DNA of 64,000 nt from positions 372,001-436,000 of the forward strand of contig AP024674.1 in the NCBI GenBank assembly GCA_025998755.1, written 5' to 3'. This DNA comes from Armatimonadota bacterium. GTDB lineage: Bacteria > Armatimonadota > UBA5829 > DSUL01. Below, piece after piece: positions 25,260 to 34,405 of the stretch (position 1 is the first letter of the stretch; each line of letters begins with the position of its first letter). A program made the position numbers and the translations under genes. The notes below the pieces were generated by a model. That model ran no database searches. It saw only the letters and a list, made by a program, of their open reading frames with translations, and had not been told where the DNA came from.

Positions 25260-28121
25260 ATGAGTTTCGCCGAACGAATGGATGCCGTCTGGCAGAAGGT
25301 GGGGGCGCTCCGGTCCGGCTCCGAGGAGCTGATGGAGCGCATCCGTGCGGAGTTCGATCTTGCTCAGGAGTTTGTGGAATCCTCTGAGGAGCGGCGGCAG
25401 TATGCGGGCATCGTGGAGAATGCTCTCACCGGGTTCGAGTCCGCACTGACCGCCGGCGCAAGCCTGCAGGAAGCGGTCGCTCAGGCAGAACAAGCCCTGG
25501 AGCCGATCGGGCAGGAGCTGCGCAAGTTCACCATCCACCTATGCGGGCACGCACACATTGATATGAACTGGTTGTGGCCGTGGCAGGAGACCGTCAGCAC
25601 CACGCGCGACACCTTCTCCACGGTGGACCGATTGATGCAGTCGTTCCCGGACCTGAAGTTCTCGCAGGACCAGGCCTCCACTTACGTGGCCATGCAGGAG
25701 TATTGTCCGGAAGTTTTCGAAATGATCCGCAGGCGCGTGGCGGAAGGCCGCTGGGAGGTCACGGCGAGCACCTGGGTGGAAGGCGAGAAAAACCTGGCAT
25801 CGGGCGAAGCCCTTTGCCGGCAGATGCTGTATACGCGGCGCTATTTCAAGGAGCATTTCGGGCTGCCCTACGAGGCTGTCAAGATAGACTGGGAGCCGGA
25901 CATGTTTGGGCACAGCCGGATGCTGCCCGCCATCCTGAATCGGGGAGGAGTGCGTTGGTACTACTTCTGCCGCGGCGGCAAGGAGCCCAAGCTCTTCTGG
26001 TGGCAGGCGCCGGACGGCTCTCGTGTGCTGGCCTACCAGGATAACGAAAACTGGTATAACGGTTTCATTGGCCCGCACATTACCAAGATGATGCTTCGCC
26101 TGGAGCGAGAGACGGGTGGGCTGAAGGATCACCTCTATCTGTTTGGGTTGGGTGATCACGGTGGAGGACCCACTCGCCGGGACTTGCACCGGTATGTGCG
26201 CATGAGCCGGTGGCCCATCTATCCCACTCTGAAGCTCAGCCGGGTGCAGGACTTCTTCGCGGCTGTGGAGGGGGCCGGACTGGACCTGCCGGTCATCGAG
26301 GACGAACTGAACTTCGTGTTCGAAGGTTGCTACACCTCGCAGTCCAGCGTGAAGCGGGGCAACCGGGTCAGCGAGAACGAGCTGGTCCGGGCTGAAGCGG
26401 CGGCGGTCATCGCACGTGCACTCGCCGGGATGGCCTACCCTCTGGACGACCTTAACACGGCCTGGCGGAAGACCATGCTCTGCCAATTCCACGACATCCT
26501 GCCGGGTTCGGGCGTCCACGCCACGTACGAATACTCGTCGGCCCTGTATCAGGAGGTTGCTGCTGTCACGGAGTCAGTGATCACGCGGGCTCTCCGGCAG
26601 GTTGCCGCCAAAGCGGATACGGCCTCCGTGGTGGGCCTGCCTCCGGAGCCCGACGGCGAAGGCTCGGAGTTCGGCGACGGACTGGGCGCGGGTGCCGGAG
26701 ATGCCAGCCTTCCGGGAGGAGTCACGGGCTACAACGCCGGGGCCGCCGGTTCCCAGCCGTTCATCGTTTTCAACCCGCTGCCGTGGGACCGCAGCGAACT
26801 GGTGGTTGCCAAGATCTGGAACACCGGTTGGGCGCACGACCGCATCCTGGTGCGCGACAGTGAGGGCCACACAGTGCCCGGCCAGGTGGTTGGGACGGGT
26901 AACTTCTGGGGGCACGATTTCATCTCGGTCGCGTTTCCGGCGAAGGACGTTCCGGCAACGGGCTATCGTATCTACGGGGTGGAGCGCTCAGCTGCTCCCG
27001 TGAAGTCTGAGGGAGCGAAAGTCATTGCGGCTTCCGACAAGATGCACACCCCCGTGACCCAGTTACCCGTTGTCACCCTTGAGAACAGATATCTGCGGGT
27101 AGAGGTCGAAAGCTCGGCCGCCGCCGTGGTCAGCATTGTGGACAAGGCCACAGGGGTGGAGTTCGTTCCGCCCGGAGAGCGGCTTGGTCTGCTGGAATAT
27201 GTGCAGGAGGCACCGAACCCAATGGCCGCGTGGGTCATCGGGCAGCTGACCAGGATCGAGCCTCTTGCGGATAGCTGGGTGCTGGAGGTGAAGCAGCGCG
27301 GGCCGCATCGCGCCGCCGTGGTCTGCAGACGAAAGCACCGCTCGTCCACGTTCGCGGTGGAGATTGGGCTGGCGGAGGATAGCAGGCAGGTGGAGTTCAC
27401 CCTGGATGTCAACTGGCTGGAGATGGGCTCGCACGAGACCGGGATTCCGCAGCTCCGGGTATCGTTCCCGGTGAACGTGTCCAATCCTAGGGCGCGCTAC
27501 GAGGTGCCTTTCGGCAGCATCGAGCGTCCGGTTGGACCGCAGGAAGTTCCCGCGCTGAAGTGGGCGGACATCTCGGGCGAGAACGGCGGGCAGCAGGCCG
27601 GAATCACGCTTCTGAACGCGGACAAGTACGGTCACCGGGCGGATGGCAATGTGCTCCGGCTCACTCTCCTGCGGTCCAGCTATATGCCGGACCCGCTTCC
27701 CGAAATGGGCCAGCACATCATCCGCTGGGCGGTGCAGCCTCATCTTGGCGATTGTAGCATCAGCGACGCCACCCGTGCGGGTTGGGCTTACAACGCGCCA
27801 TTCAGCGTGGCCAGCACCGACGCCCACACCGGCGAGGAGCCTGCTGCTCAGGGGTTCATCCGGTGTGAGACGGACAATGTGATGCTCGCATCCGTCAAGA
27901 AGGCTGAGGACTCGGACGCGCTGATCCTTCGCCTCTATGAGATGGAGGGGCGCGCTGTCCGGGCCGCCGTTCGACTCTCCAGGGTGGTGCCAGAGAACGC
28001 ACCGGCCGTCGAGACGGACATCCTAGAGCAGCCGCTTGAGAAGTCCACGGCCAGCTATGCAGGCGGCCTGTTGGAGGTGGATGTGCCCGCTTACGGTGTG
28101 GTCACTGTCAAAGTGGGCTAG
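25260..28121 (+). CDS. GH38 alpha-mannosidase
   Basis: The enzyme should hydrolyse alpha-mannosides with retention and needs a metal ion. In the 953-aa protein the metal-binding HAHIDMNWLWPWQET (His99, Asp101) and the nucleophile segment DWEPDMFGHS (Asp214) are complete, with FGLGDHGGGPTRRD and CQFHDILPGSG further on. The C-terminal half is the beta-rich GH38 tail. I start at the ATG at 25260; the frame is open for 28 more codons upstream, but these have no family sequence. No signal peptide is seen, so it may act in the cytoplasm on imported oligosaccharides. Confidence 0.92.
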   Translation: MSFAERMDAVWQKVGALRSGSEELMERIRAEFDLAQEFVESSEERRQYAGIVENALTGFESALTAGASLQEAVAQAEQALEPIGQELRKFTIHLCGHAHIDMNWLWPWQETVSTTRDTFSTVDRLMQSFPDLKFSQDQASTYVAMQEYCPEVFEMIRRRVAEGRWEVTASTWVEGEKNLASGEALCRQMLYTRRYFKEHFGLPYEAVKIDWEPDMFGHSRMLPAILNRGGVRWYYFCRGGKEPKLFWWQAPDGSRVLAYQDNENWYNGFIGPHITKMMLRLERETGGLKDHLYLFGLGDHGGGPTRRDLHRYVRMSRWPIYPTLKLSRVQDFFAAVEGAGLDLPVIEDELNFVFEGCYTSQSSVKRGNRVSENELVRAEAAAVIARALAGMAYPLDDLNTAWRKTMLCQFHDILPGSGVHATYEYSSALYQEVAAVTESVITRALRQVAAKADTASVVGLPPEPDGEGSEFGDGLGAGAGDASLPGGVTGYNAGAAGSQPFIVFNPLPWDRSELVVAKIWNTGWAHDRILVRDSEGHTVPGQVVGTGNFWGHDFISVAFPAKDVPATGYRIYGVERSAAPVKSEGAKVIAASDKMHTPVTQLPVVTLENRYLRVEVESSAAAVVSIVDKATGVEFVPPGERLGLLEYVQEAPNPMAAWVIGQLTRIEPLADSWVLEVKQRGPHRAAVVCRRKHRSSTFAVEIGLAEDSRQVEFTLDVNWLEMGSHETGIPQLRVSFPVNVSNPRARYEVPFGSIERPVGPQEVPALKWADISGENGGQQAGITLLNADKYGHRADGNVLRLTLLRSSYMPDPLPEMGQHIIRWAVQPHLGDCSISDATRAGWAYNAPFSVASTDAHTGEEPAAQGFIRCETDNVMLASVKKAEDSDALILRLYEMEGRAVRAAVRLSRVVPENAPAVETDILEQPLEKSTASYAGGLLEVDVPAYGVVTVKVG

Positions 28122-28161
28122 CCGACGCCGCAGGCCGTTTCGCTGAAAACCGAGAAGGCAT

Positions 28162-28188
28162 CGGGCCCCGGACACTGTCCGGGGCCCG
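28162..28188. terminator. Strong palindrome between convergent genes
   Basis: A 12-bp perfect stem CGGGCCCCGGAC/GTCCGGGGCCCG with a 3-nt loop lies between the mannosidase (plus) and the rhodanese gene (minus). It is placed to stop transcription from both sides, although the T tracts are poor. Confidence 0.6.
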
Positions 28189-28215
28189 TGTTGTCCTCTG
28201 GACTTTGACTTGCGA

Positions 28216-28545
28216 TCAGCCGTTCTGCTGAAGCTGCTGCCATGCCAGGATGCCGCCTTTCAGGTTGCAGACGTCGCGGAATCCCTGTTTCATCAGGAAC
28301 TCGGTCGCCCGCGCGCTACGCCCCCCGCTCAGGCACATAACCACGGTCTTCGCCTGCGGGTCCAGTTCTCCCACCCGGTCCTGCAGCTCGCCGAGCGGTA
28401 CCAACACAGCACCCGGGATGTTCATCTGCTCGAACTCATCCGGATCCCGGACATCCAGCAGCACGAAGCTTTCGCCGGAATCCCTCATCTCCTGCAGTTT
28501 GTGCACGTCTATCTCCGGCACCTTGGGGCCGAAAAGGTTCATCAT
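28216..28545 (-). CDS. Single-domain rhodanese-like sulfurtransferase
   Basis: The 109-aa protein is one rhodanese domain. The active-site loop CLSGGRSARA places the persulfide-forming Cys at residue 71, and VLLDVRDPDEFEQMNIPGA is the family's CH2-like motif. There is no signal peptide, so it is cytoplasmic. It probably carries sulfane sulfur, as in PspE/GlpE-type proteins. It lies downstream of the M42 aminopeptidase on the same strand with a gap of about 120 bp. Confidence 0.9.
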   Translation of the reverse strand: MMNLFGPKVPEIDVHKLQEMRDSGESFVLLDVRDPDEFEQMNIPGAVLVPLGELQDRVGELDPQAKTVVMCLSGGRSARATEFLMKQGFRDVCNLKGGILAWQQLQQNG

Positions 28546-28663
28546 GGGTTTTCTCTCTGCTCCACCGGTGGGGTAGTAGGTGACCCTTTAGCTTTCGCTC
28601 TTCTCGGGTTCCCCACTTCTTCTTTGATGCGTGAATGTTCGGGAGAGATTCAGTTCCAGGCAT

Positions 28664-29797
28664 TTATTCCGGAATGAAACTTGTGCCCGGCTTCAACTCC
28701 TGTACAAAAGCAGCTAACAGCTTTGCCGTGTTGGTGAGATCCTCCAGGCTGATCAGCTCGCACGGAGTATGCATATAGCGCAACGGCACGTGGATCAGTC
28801 CCACCGCCACTCCAGCTCTGGAATACTGGATGGGGTCGGCGTCGGTGGCCGACCGCCCGCCGATGCCTTCGGTCTGGTAAGGGATCTTGTGTCTAGCGGC
28901 GGTTTCTTCGAGCATTGCGAACACGCGCGGGTTCACATTGGCTCCGCGAGAGAGGATGGGGCCGGCTCCCAGGCGGAAGTCGCCTTCCTTTTTCTTGTCC
29001 AGCCCGGGATGATCCGTGGCGTGTCCCACGTCAATCACCAGCGCCAGGTCCGGCTCAACGCGAAAGGCGCTGGTGCGCGCGCCGATGGAGCCGATCTCCT
29101 CCTGTACCGTCGCAACGCCATACACTGCCGCAGAGTGCTTTTTCTGGGAAAGCAGCCGGAGTGTCTCCGCCACCAGCCACACCGCCATTTTGTTGTCGAA
29201 CGCCATGCTGACCGCGCGCTCGTTTGGAAGGAGTTCGAAGGGTTGCACAAACACTCCCGGATCGCCCACCCGCACGCGCTGCTCCGCGTCTTTGCGATCC
29301 TTTGCGCCGATGTCCACCCAGAGATCTTCCAGCTTCGGGGCCTTGTTGCGGTCCGATGCGTCCTGCAAATGGATGGCTTTGCGCCCGACAACGCCGGGAA
29401 CCGGCCCTTCGCGTCCCTGGATGACGACCCGCTGGGACACGCACGCCGCCGGGTCCAGCCCGCCGATCCGCCGGAAATACACGAAGCCGTCGTCATCAAT
29501 GTGGGTGACGATCAGGCCGATCTGGTCACAGTGGCCCGCCAGCATCACCCTGGGTGAACCTTCGGGGTTGCGTGCGGCGATGGCGTTCCCGAGCACGTCA
29601 GTCTCCACAGCGTCTGCGAAAGGAGCTACATACTGACGGAACAAGCGCTGCGCGGCCTGCTCGAAACCGGAGGGACTGGGAGTCTCAACCAGCTGTTTCA
29701 GGAAGTCAAGAGATTTGCCTCTCAAAGTCTGGTTTATCCTTCCAAAGCTTGATACTGTAGTGGGTGCGGGGCGCTCAAGGGCGATTATACCCGCCAT
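28664..29797 (-). CDS. M42 family metallo-aminopeptidase
   Basis: This 377-aa enzyme is expected to be a dinuclear zinc or cobalt aminopeptidase (or endoglucanase-like M42 member). Conserved ligands are visible in order: LAGHCDQIGLIV, FDNKMAVW, VQEEIGSIGAR, IDVGHATDHPG and RYMHTPCELIS. The first 25 or so residues (MAGIIALERPAPTTVSSFGR) lie before the family core at LDFLKQLVETPSPSG, so the start may be too early; a TTG near LRGKS is possible. It is probably cytoplasmic, with a role in peptide turnover. Confidence 0.88.
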   Translation of the reverse strand: MAGIIALERPAPTTVSSFGRINQTLRGKSLDFLKQLVETPSPSGFEQAAQRLFRQYVAPFADAVETDVLGNAIAARNPEGSPRVMLAGHCDQIGLIVTHIDDDGFVYFRRIGGLDPAACVSQRVVIQGREGPVPGVVGRKAIHLQDASDRNKAPKLEDLWVDIGAKDRKDAEQRVRVGDPGVFVQPFELLPNERAVSMAFDNKMAVWLVAETLRLLSQKKHSAAVYGVATVQEEIGSIGARTSAFRVEPDLALVIDVGHATDHPGLDKKKEGDFRLGAGPILSRGANVNPRVFAMLEETAARHKIPYQTEGIGGRSATDADPIQYSRAGVAVGLIHVPLRYMHTPCELISLEDLTNTAKLLAAFVQELKPGTSFIPE

Positions 29798-29813
29798 CTC
29801 GGCCGGCGGCTGC

Positions 29814-29842
29814 TTGACGCGGCCGGGAGGGGTTTCTAGACT
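29814..29842 (+). promoter_or_regulatory. Candidate promoter of the exopolysaccharide operon
   Basis: TTGACG (29814-29819) and TAGACT (29837-29842) are spaced by 17 bp. This is the best box in the 366-bp gap between the M42 gene and the Wza-like gene at 30164. The resulting leader would be about 310 nt, GC-rich and able to fold; I could not match it to a known riboswitch class. Confidence 0.45.
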
Positions 29843-30163
29843 GCCTCGCGCTGCAGGCCGGAAGCGGGAACTCGCGGGACGCGCGAGGGGGTATCAAGTG
29901 CCGTGCGCGGCCACTACCGATGCCGGGGATCTGTCCGTGTATGCCGAAAACAGGGCAGGAGATGCGCCTCCGGATGCGGCATACTCATGGGTGAGCCCGC
30001 CGGGCTGAACTGCCTGCTGGCAGAGGCGTCAGCGTTGCAGCGCTAAAGATGATGGCGCCGTGCACAATAATGAGAAGGTAAGCGCCGCGCTCGCGCGCAA
30101 AGGGAAAGTCTTCGCGCCCGGAAGCCGATTGTGCAGGTCAGGGCCGCGATGGGAGTAGAGGAC

Positions 30164-31123
30164 ATGTGGAGAACTGCTTGCTTGGTGTTCCTCACGGGAC
30201 TTATAGTGGCGTCGGGGTCTGTATTGGCCCAGAACGGCAACGGGATGGGAGGTTTTCAGCCTGACGGACCGGTCGTCAGAGATCCGAACTACCGTCTCGC
30301 GCCCGATGATGTGCTGCAACTAACCGTTTGGGGGGAGCCTGCAATCCAGGGCGTTTATCTGACGGTCACTCCGGAAGGTGTGGTGGTCGCACCTGTGGTG
30401 GGTAGCATCCGCGCGGCGGGACGGACGGTCGAGGAGGTGAAGGCCGAAATCGCTCGCCGCTTCATAGAGATGGATTATCTCAAGAATCCCACCGTCCAGC
30501 TTACTCTCTATCAGGTTCACAGGATGCGGGTGCGCGTTCTGGGCCAGGTGTACCGCCCGGGGCTTCAGCAGATGCGCGACGGCGACACGGTGGCGCATGC
30601 CATTGCGGAAGCTGGGAGTTTCATACCGGATACCGCCGCCCTCAGTAAGGCTACCATTACGCGCCCTGGCCTCAATGAGCCTATCCCGGTCAATCTGGAG
30701 GCTTTCTACTTCGAGGGTGACATGTCTCAGGACATACCCCTGAAGGACGGCGACACCATCTACATTCCGGAAGATACGGAGAGCAGAATCTATGTGATGG
30801 GAATGGTCCAGCGGCCGGGTCAGTTCCCCTGGAAGAAGACCACCACCGTCACCCAGGCCATCTCGCAGGCCGGTGGTCCTCTCGAGCGCGGCGCTCTGGG
30901 ACGGACGGTGATCGTCCGGCGCGCGGCGGAGGGCCAGGAACCGCAGCAGATACCGGTAAATGTCGCCGAACTGCTCGATAAGGGGGATACCTCGAAAGAT
31001 ATCCTGCTCCAGCCGGGCGATGTTGTGCTGGTGCGTGAGACCAAGCGGCCCAACCTGACAACCGTCAGCCAGGTGCTGTCGAATCTGTATCAGGTGGTCT
31101 TCATCGCCAAGTGGGGTCTCTGA
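30164..31123 (+). CDS. Wza-like polysaccharide export protein (SLBB)
   Basis: The protein should form the periplasm/outer-membrane channel for exopolysaccharide. From the ATG at 30164 (GGGAG site 8 bp upstream) it has 319 aa: a signal peptide (MWRTACLVFLTGLIVASGS), a Poly_export domain starting at YRLAPDDVLQLTVWGEPAIQ, and two SLBB repeats (RVRVLGQVYRPGLQQ and RIYVMGMVQRPGQFPW). It is the first gene of the EPS cluster, followed by a tiny frame and the Wzc-like gene. This start is preferred over the GTG at 30131. Confidence 0.92.
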   Translation: MWRTACLVFLTGLIVASGSVLAQNGNGMGGFQPDGPVVRDPNYRLAPDDVLQLTVWGEPAIQGVYLTVTPEGVVVAPVVGSIRAAGRTVEEVKAEIARRFIEMDYLKNPTVQLTLYQVHRMRVRVLGQVYRPGLQQMRDGDTVAHAIAEAGSFIPDTAALSKATITRPGLNEPIPVNLEAFYFEGDMSQDIPLKDGDTIYIPEDTESRIYVMGMVQRPGQFPWKKTTTVTQAISQAGGPLERGALGRTVIVRRAAEGQEPQQIPVNVAELLDKGDTSKDILLQPGDVVLVRETKRPNLTTVSQVLSNLYQVVFIAKWGL

Positions 31124-31165
31124 AAAGGGTGAAACGATGCCTCAGTCTTGAAAGGTGAGGTGCTG

Positions 31166-31291
31166 ATGGTTCTGCCCGGGAGAAACGTTTTCAGCCAAAG
31201 TGGAGGATTTGTGGGTTCCGTTTCTCAGGAAGAAGCGGAGAAGATGGTTCCCGCCGCCCTGCCCGAAGCGGTCCGGCGCGGGAGGAGGTAA
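31166..31291 (+). CDS. Small ORF between the exporter and copolymerase genes
   Basis: A 41-aa frame (MVLPGRNVFSQSGGFVGSVS, then QEEAEKMVPAALPEAVRRGR) fills the gap between the Wza-like and Wzc-like genes. It has an AGGTGAGG site and its stop overlaps the ribosome site of the next gene, as a coupled leader peptide would. No family is recognised, and it may be chance. Confidence 0.3.
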   Translation: MVLPGRNVFSQSGGFVGSVSQEEAEKMVPAALPEAVRRGRR

Positions 31292-31297
31292 GTAGTC

Positions 31298-33550
31298 TTG
31301 GAGCTCTGGAGATACTATCGGATCCTTTACCGCCGCAAGTGGGTTGTGCTGGCCGGGGTGCTGGCGTGTATGCTGGCCGCGGCGGCTATCGTGTTCTACA
31401 CCCCGGCTTCGCTGGAGTCCACAGCATACGTGCGGCAGGTCACTCCACAGACGCTGGGAAGCACGGTTCTGCAGGAGATGCAGAACTTCCGCCCTGAACT
31501 GGCGCAGGCTTCGATAGCACGGCACGCGGCCAGTAATGTTTTCCGTGCGTATTACATCGGGCTTCTCAGTAACAACGATGACTACACCCGGCGGGTCCGC
31601 GAAGCCCTCGATCGGGAGGCCGAGCAGGGTGTTGCACGCGCCGAGGACGTGGTGGCCATCAAAGAGTTTCTGGAGCGCCGGGCCGCGCGTCCCTACATTT
31701 TTGACAACGACCAGCGCGACAAGCTTCTGAACGAGTATACAGCTGTACTGCCGGAGCGTGAATCTGACCTCATTCGCATCTACGTCAAAGTCCCGGAGAA
31801 CTTTGTGAGCGGCGATCCCTCGCGCGAAGCTCCGGAGTTTGTCCAGTCTGCAGCGTTCGCGGCTGCCATCGCGTTCAAGTATTCCTACAAAGATAAGAAC
31901 TACGATCCCTCCGAGGTGCGGGCCTATCTGGAGAGGAAGGTTCGGGAAGCTCGCGCGGACCTCGAGGCCAAGAGGACCGCGCTGGCGGAATACAAGAAGA
32001 AGCGCGGCATAAGCGACCTCACAGCGGCCGCCCAGGTCCGGCTTGGCCGCCTGGGTGAGCTCGAATTCCAGCACAGAGTTTCCCAGGTCCAGGCCCGTGA
32101 GGCGGCACAGCGTGTTCGTGCCGCTCAAAACGAGTTGAGGGTACTTCCCCTCACTCGAGAAGAGCAGAAGGTGACGGGAGACAATACGCTCTGGACTACC
32201 CTGGCGACAGAGCTCGCTCGTAAAGAGCAGGAGCTTGCGAGCATGCTCAGCTACCGGGGGGAGAACCATCCAGAAGTCCAGGCGCTCCGGAAGTCGATCG
32301 AGGATCTCAAGAGCGCTCAGGCTCAGGAGCAGCGGCAGAGAATCGTCCAGAAGGTCGAGTCCATTAACCCTGTCCATACGCAGACGCTGGATCGCTTTGT
32401 GCAGGCCAAGGTGGAGTCGATAGCGGCTGATGCCCGCGCCGCAGCCCTGGCAGGCGTCATCCCTCAGATGAAGGCCGAGATGAACTCTTTTCCGGAAGAC
32501 GAACGTGAAGTTGCGCTCTTGACCGCGGAGGTTCAGACTGCGGAACAGACGTTCGCGCTCCTTAAGAGCAAACTGGAGGAAGCCCGCATTCGCGAGAACG
32601 AGCCTTACCGGGCCGGCGACATCAGCATCATCGGTGTGATAGAGCCAAAACCGGCCACCAGCCGCAAGCTTCAGCTTGCTCTGGCCCTTCCGCTGAGCCT
32701 CCTGCTCGCTTTCGCTGTTGTGCTGTTGCTGGATTACATAGACACCACCGTGCGCACTCCGGATCAGGTGGAGGATCTGCTCGGCCTGCCGGTTGTTACC
32801 ATGGTTCCCATCTCCCGGAGTCCATCTCTAGTGAAGGGACTGCCTTCACCCGGGTTGCGGGAGTGCTACGAGATGCTTACGGCAGAGCTCTGGCACCTGG
32901 CCTCACAGGAGGCTGGGAAAGGTGCCATCCTTGTCGCCGGGGCTGCGCCGCGCGCGGGGCGATCCACAACCGCCAGCAATCTTGCCGCGGCTCTGGCGGG
33001 AGACGGCGCCAGAGTCATCCTGGTGGACGCCGATCTGCGCAATCCCACCCAGCATATCCTCTTCGGAGTGGACAACTCCAAAGGGCTGGCAAACGTCCTT
33101 TCTGGCGGCGCAGCGCTGGAGGATGTCGCAGTGCCCACGCGGGTGGAGGGCCTGTTGCTGGTTCCGAGCGGGCCTCAGCCGGACAATCCCATCCGCCTGC
33201 TCCGGGGCGAGGCGATGGAGCGCTTCGTGGAGGATGCTGCGGCGGTCGCCGATTTCGTGGTGTTCGATAGCCCGGCCGGCGCGTCGTTTGCGGACGCCAC
33301 GGTGCTGGCCGCAATCATCAAGAGAACACTTCTGGTCCAGTCGGCCGGGGTGGCCCCTTCCGGTGCCGAGGCCGAATTCCGCATGAGGCTGGACCAGGTC
33401 GGTGCGGAATACTTGGGCGTCTTGTTCAACCGGGTCCGTCCGGAAGATGTGCGCGGTCCGCTGGGCGGTCGGTCCATTTATCGCAGTCTGCCTCCAACCC
33501 CGCCTCCGTCGGGCACTGTCTCGCCGACGAGTCCCGCGATTCCGGGATAA
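31298..33550 (+). CDS. Wzc-like polysaccharide copolymerase with degenerate BY-kinase domain
   Basis: The 750-aa inner-membrane protein should control chain length and export. It starts at a TTG behind GGAGGAGGT. An N-terminal Wzz domain follows the first membrane helix (VVLAGVLACMLAAAAIVF); long coiled-coil stretches precede the second helix (LALALPLSLLLAFAVVLLL). A cytoplasmic ATPase domain starts near residue 540. Its Walker A reads GAAPRAGRSTT, with Arg555 where the lysine should be. Walker A' (ILVDADLR) and B (FVVFDSPAG) remain. The C-terminal tail is Pro/Ser-rich with a single Tyr instead of the usual tyrosine cluster. Kinase activity is doubtful. Confidence 0.88.
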   Translation: MELWRYYRILYRRKWVVLAGVLACMLAAAAIVFYTPASLESTAYVRQVTPQTLGSTVLQEMQNFRPELAQASIARHAASNVFRAYYIGLLSNNDDYTRRVREALDREAEQGVARAEDVVAIKEFLERRAARPYIFDNDQRDKLLNEYTAVLPERESDLIRIYVKVPENFVSGDPSREAPEFVQSAAFAAAIAFKYSYKDKNYDPSEVRAYLERKVREARADLEAKRTALAEYKKKRGISDLTAAAQVRLGRLGELEFQHRVSQVQAREAAQRVRAAQNELRVLPLTREEQKVTGDNTLWTTLATELARKEQELASMLSYRGENHPEVQALRKSIEDLKSAQAQEQRQRIVQKVESINPVHTQTLDRFVQAKVESIAADARAAALAGVIPQMKAEMNSFPEDEREVALLTAEVQTAEQTFALLKSKLEEARIRENEPYRAGDISIIGVIEPKPATSRKLQLALALPLSLLLAFAVVLLLDYIDTTVRTPDQVEDLLGLPVVTMVPISRSPSLVKGLPSPGLRECYEMLTAELWHLASQEAGKGAILVAGAAPRAGRSTTASNLAAALAGDGARVILVDADLRNPTQHILFGVDNSKGLANVLSGGAALEDVAVPTRVEGLLLVPSGPQPDNPIRLLRGEAMERFVEDAAAVADFVVFDSPAGASFADATVLAAIIKRTLLVQSAGVAPSGAEAEFRMRLDQVGAEYLGVLFNRVRPEDVRGPLGGRSIYRSLPPTPPPSGTVSPTSPAIPG

Positions 33551-33596
33551 GCGGCGGCGCGCTGACGCGCAGTTGCCAGGCAGACAGGATCCGGGT

Positions 33597-33630
33597 CGCC
33601 GGGCCGGCCCGCCAGAGGGCCGGCCCGGCG
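33597..33630 (+). other. Long perfect hairpin inside the EPS operon
   Basis: A 14-bp perfect stem CGCCGGGCCGGCCC/GGGCCGGCCCGGCG with a 6-nt loop lies between the Wzc-like gene and the sugar transferase gene. Outer arms AGTTGCC (33571-33577) and GGCAACT (33631-33637) also pair. No T tract follows, so it is more likely to set mRNA stability or attenuation than to terminate fully. Confidence 0.5.
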
Positions 33631-33713
33631 GGCAACTGGAACCGTGGCGCAGATTTGCTGGTAGTATGCAAAGGGAGGTGCTCTCTAGGACCGGACCGGG
33701 AGGAATCGCAGCC

Positions 33714-34352
33714 TTGAAGGCTTCAGAGATAGCTCTGGGTGCGGAGTCGCGCCCGGTGTACGAGACTGCAAAGCGGGTGTTCGACGTCATCGGTGCGTCA
33801 ATCCTGCTTGTGCTGTCTGCCCTCCCGGCGATGATCATCGCCATCCTCATCAAGCTGGATGACGAAGGTCCTGTCTTGTTCAAACAGACCCGTGTCGGCC
33901 GCTTCGGAAAGCTTTTCACCATATACAAGTTCCGAACGATGATCGCGGATGCCGAAAAGATGCAGCGGGAGCTGGAGAAATACAACGAGGCGGGTGGCGC
34001 CTATTTCAAGATGAAAAACGATCCGCGCGTCACGAGGGTTGGCAGGATCCTGCGCAAGCTCAGCCTGGACGAGATCCCCCAGTTCATCAACGTTCTGACG
34101 GGTGACATGAGTCTGGTTGGTCCTAGACCGCTTCCCGTGACCGGCTACGAGAACGAAGACTGGTATATCCGCAAAGTGAGCGTCCCCCCGGGGATGACCG
34201 GGCTGTGGCAGATCAGCGGGCGTTCCGATCTGACTGGCGAGCAGGCGGCAGAGCTGGATCTGGAGTATGTCCGCCGGAGAAGCTTCCTATTCGATCTCAA
34301 GATCCTTTTGCTGACGATCCCAGCGGTGCTGCGGCGAAAGGGCGCGGCCTGA
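33714..34352 (+). CDS. Polyprenyl-phosphate sugar phosphotransferase (initiating enzyme)
   Basis: The enzyme moves a sugar-1-phosphate from a nucleotide sugar to undecaprenyl phosphate, the first step of repeat-unit assembly. The short (212-aa) form has one N-terminal membrane segment ([20 protein letters not shown]) and the catalytic domain with [40 protein letters not shown] and GPRPLPV. I chose the TTG at 33714 because GGGAGG lies 10 bp upstream; an ATG at 33666 has no site. It is cytoplasmic-face, membrane-bound. The long hairpin at 33597 lies just before it. Confidence 0.9.
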   Translation: MKASEIALGAESRPVYETAKRVFDVIGASILLVLSALPAMIIAILIKLDDEGPVLFKQTRVGRFGKLFTIYKFRTMIADAEKMQRELEKYNEAGGAYFKMKNDPRVTRVGRILRKLSLDEIPQFINVLTGDMSLVGPRPLPVTGYENEDWYIRKVSVPPGMTGLWQISGRSDLTGEQAAELDLEYVRRRSFLFDLKILLLTIPAVLRRKGAA

Positions 34353-34405
34353 GGGGCCGCTCATCGGCTGGATCGTTGCTTGCGTGAAGTGGAGACCCTG
34401 ACAGC

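Noticed and set aside
29843-30163. A c-di-GMP (GEMM) riboswitch in the EPS leader
   Set aside because: A short ACAGGGCA match is present, but the conserved second half of the GEMM core is missing.
33402-33713. N-terminal extension of the sugar transferase
   Set aside because: The extension overlaps the end of the Wzc-like gene in another frame and runs through the hairpin. The TTG at 33714 has the ribosome site.
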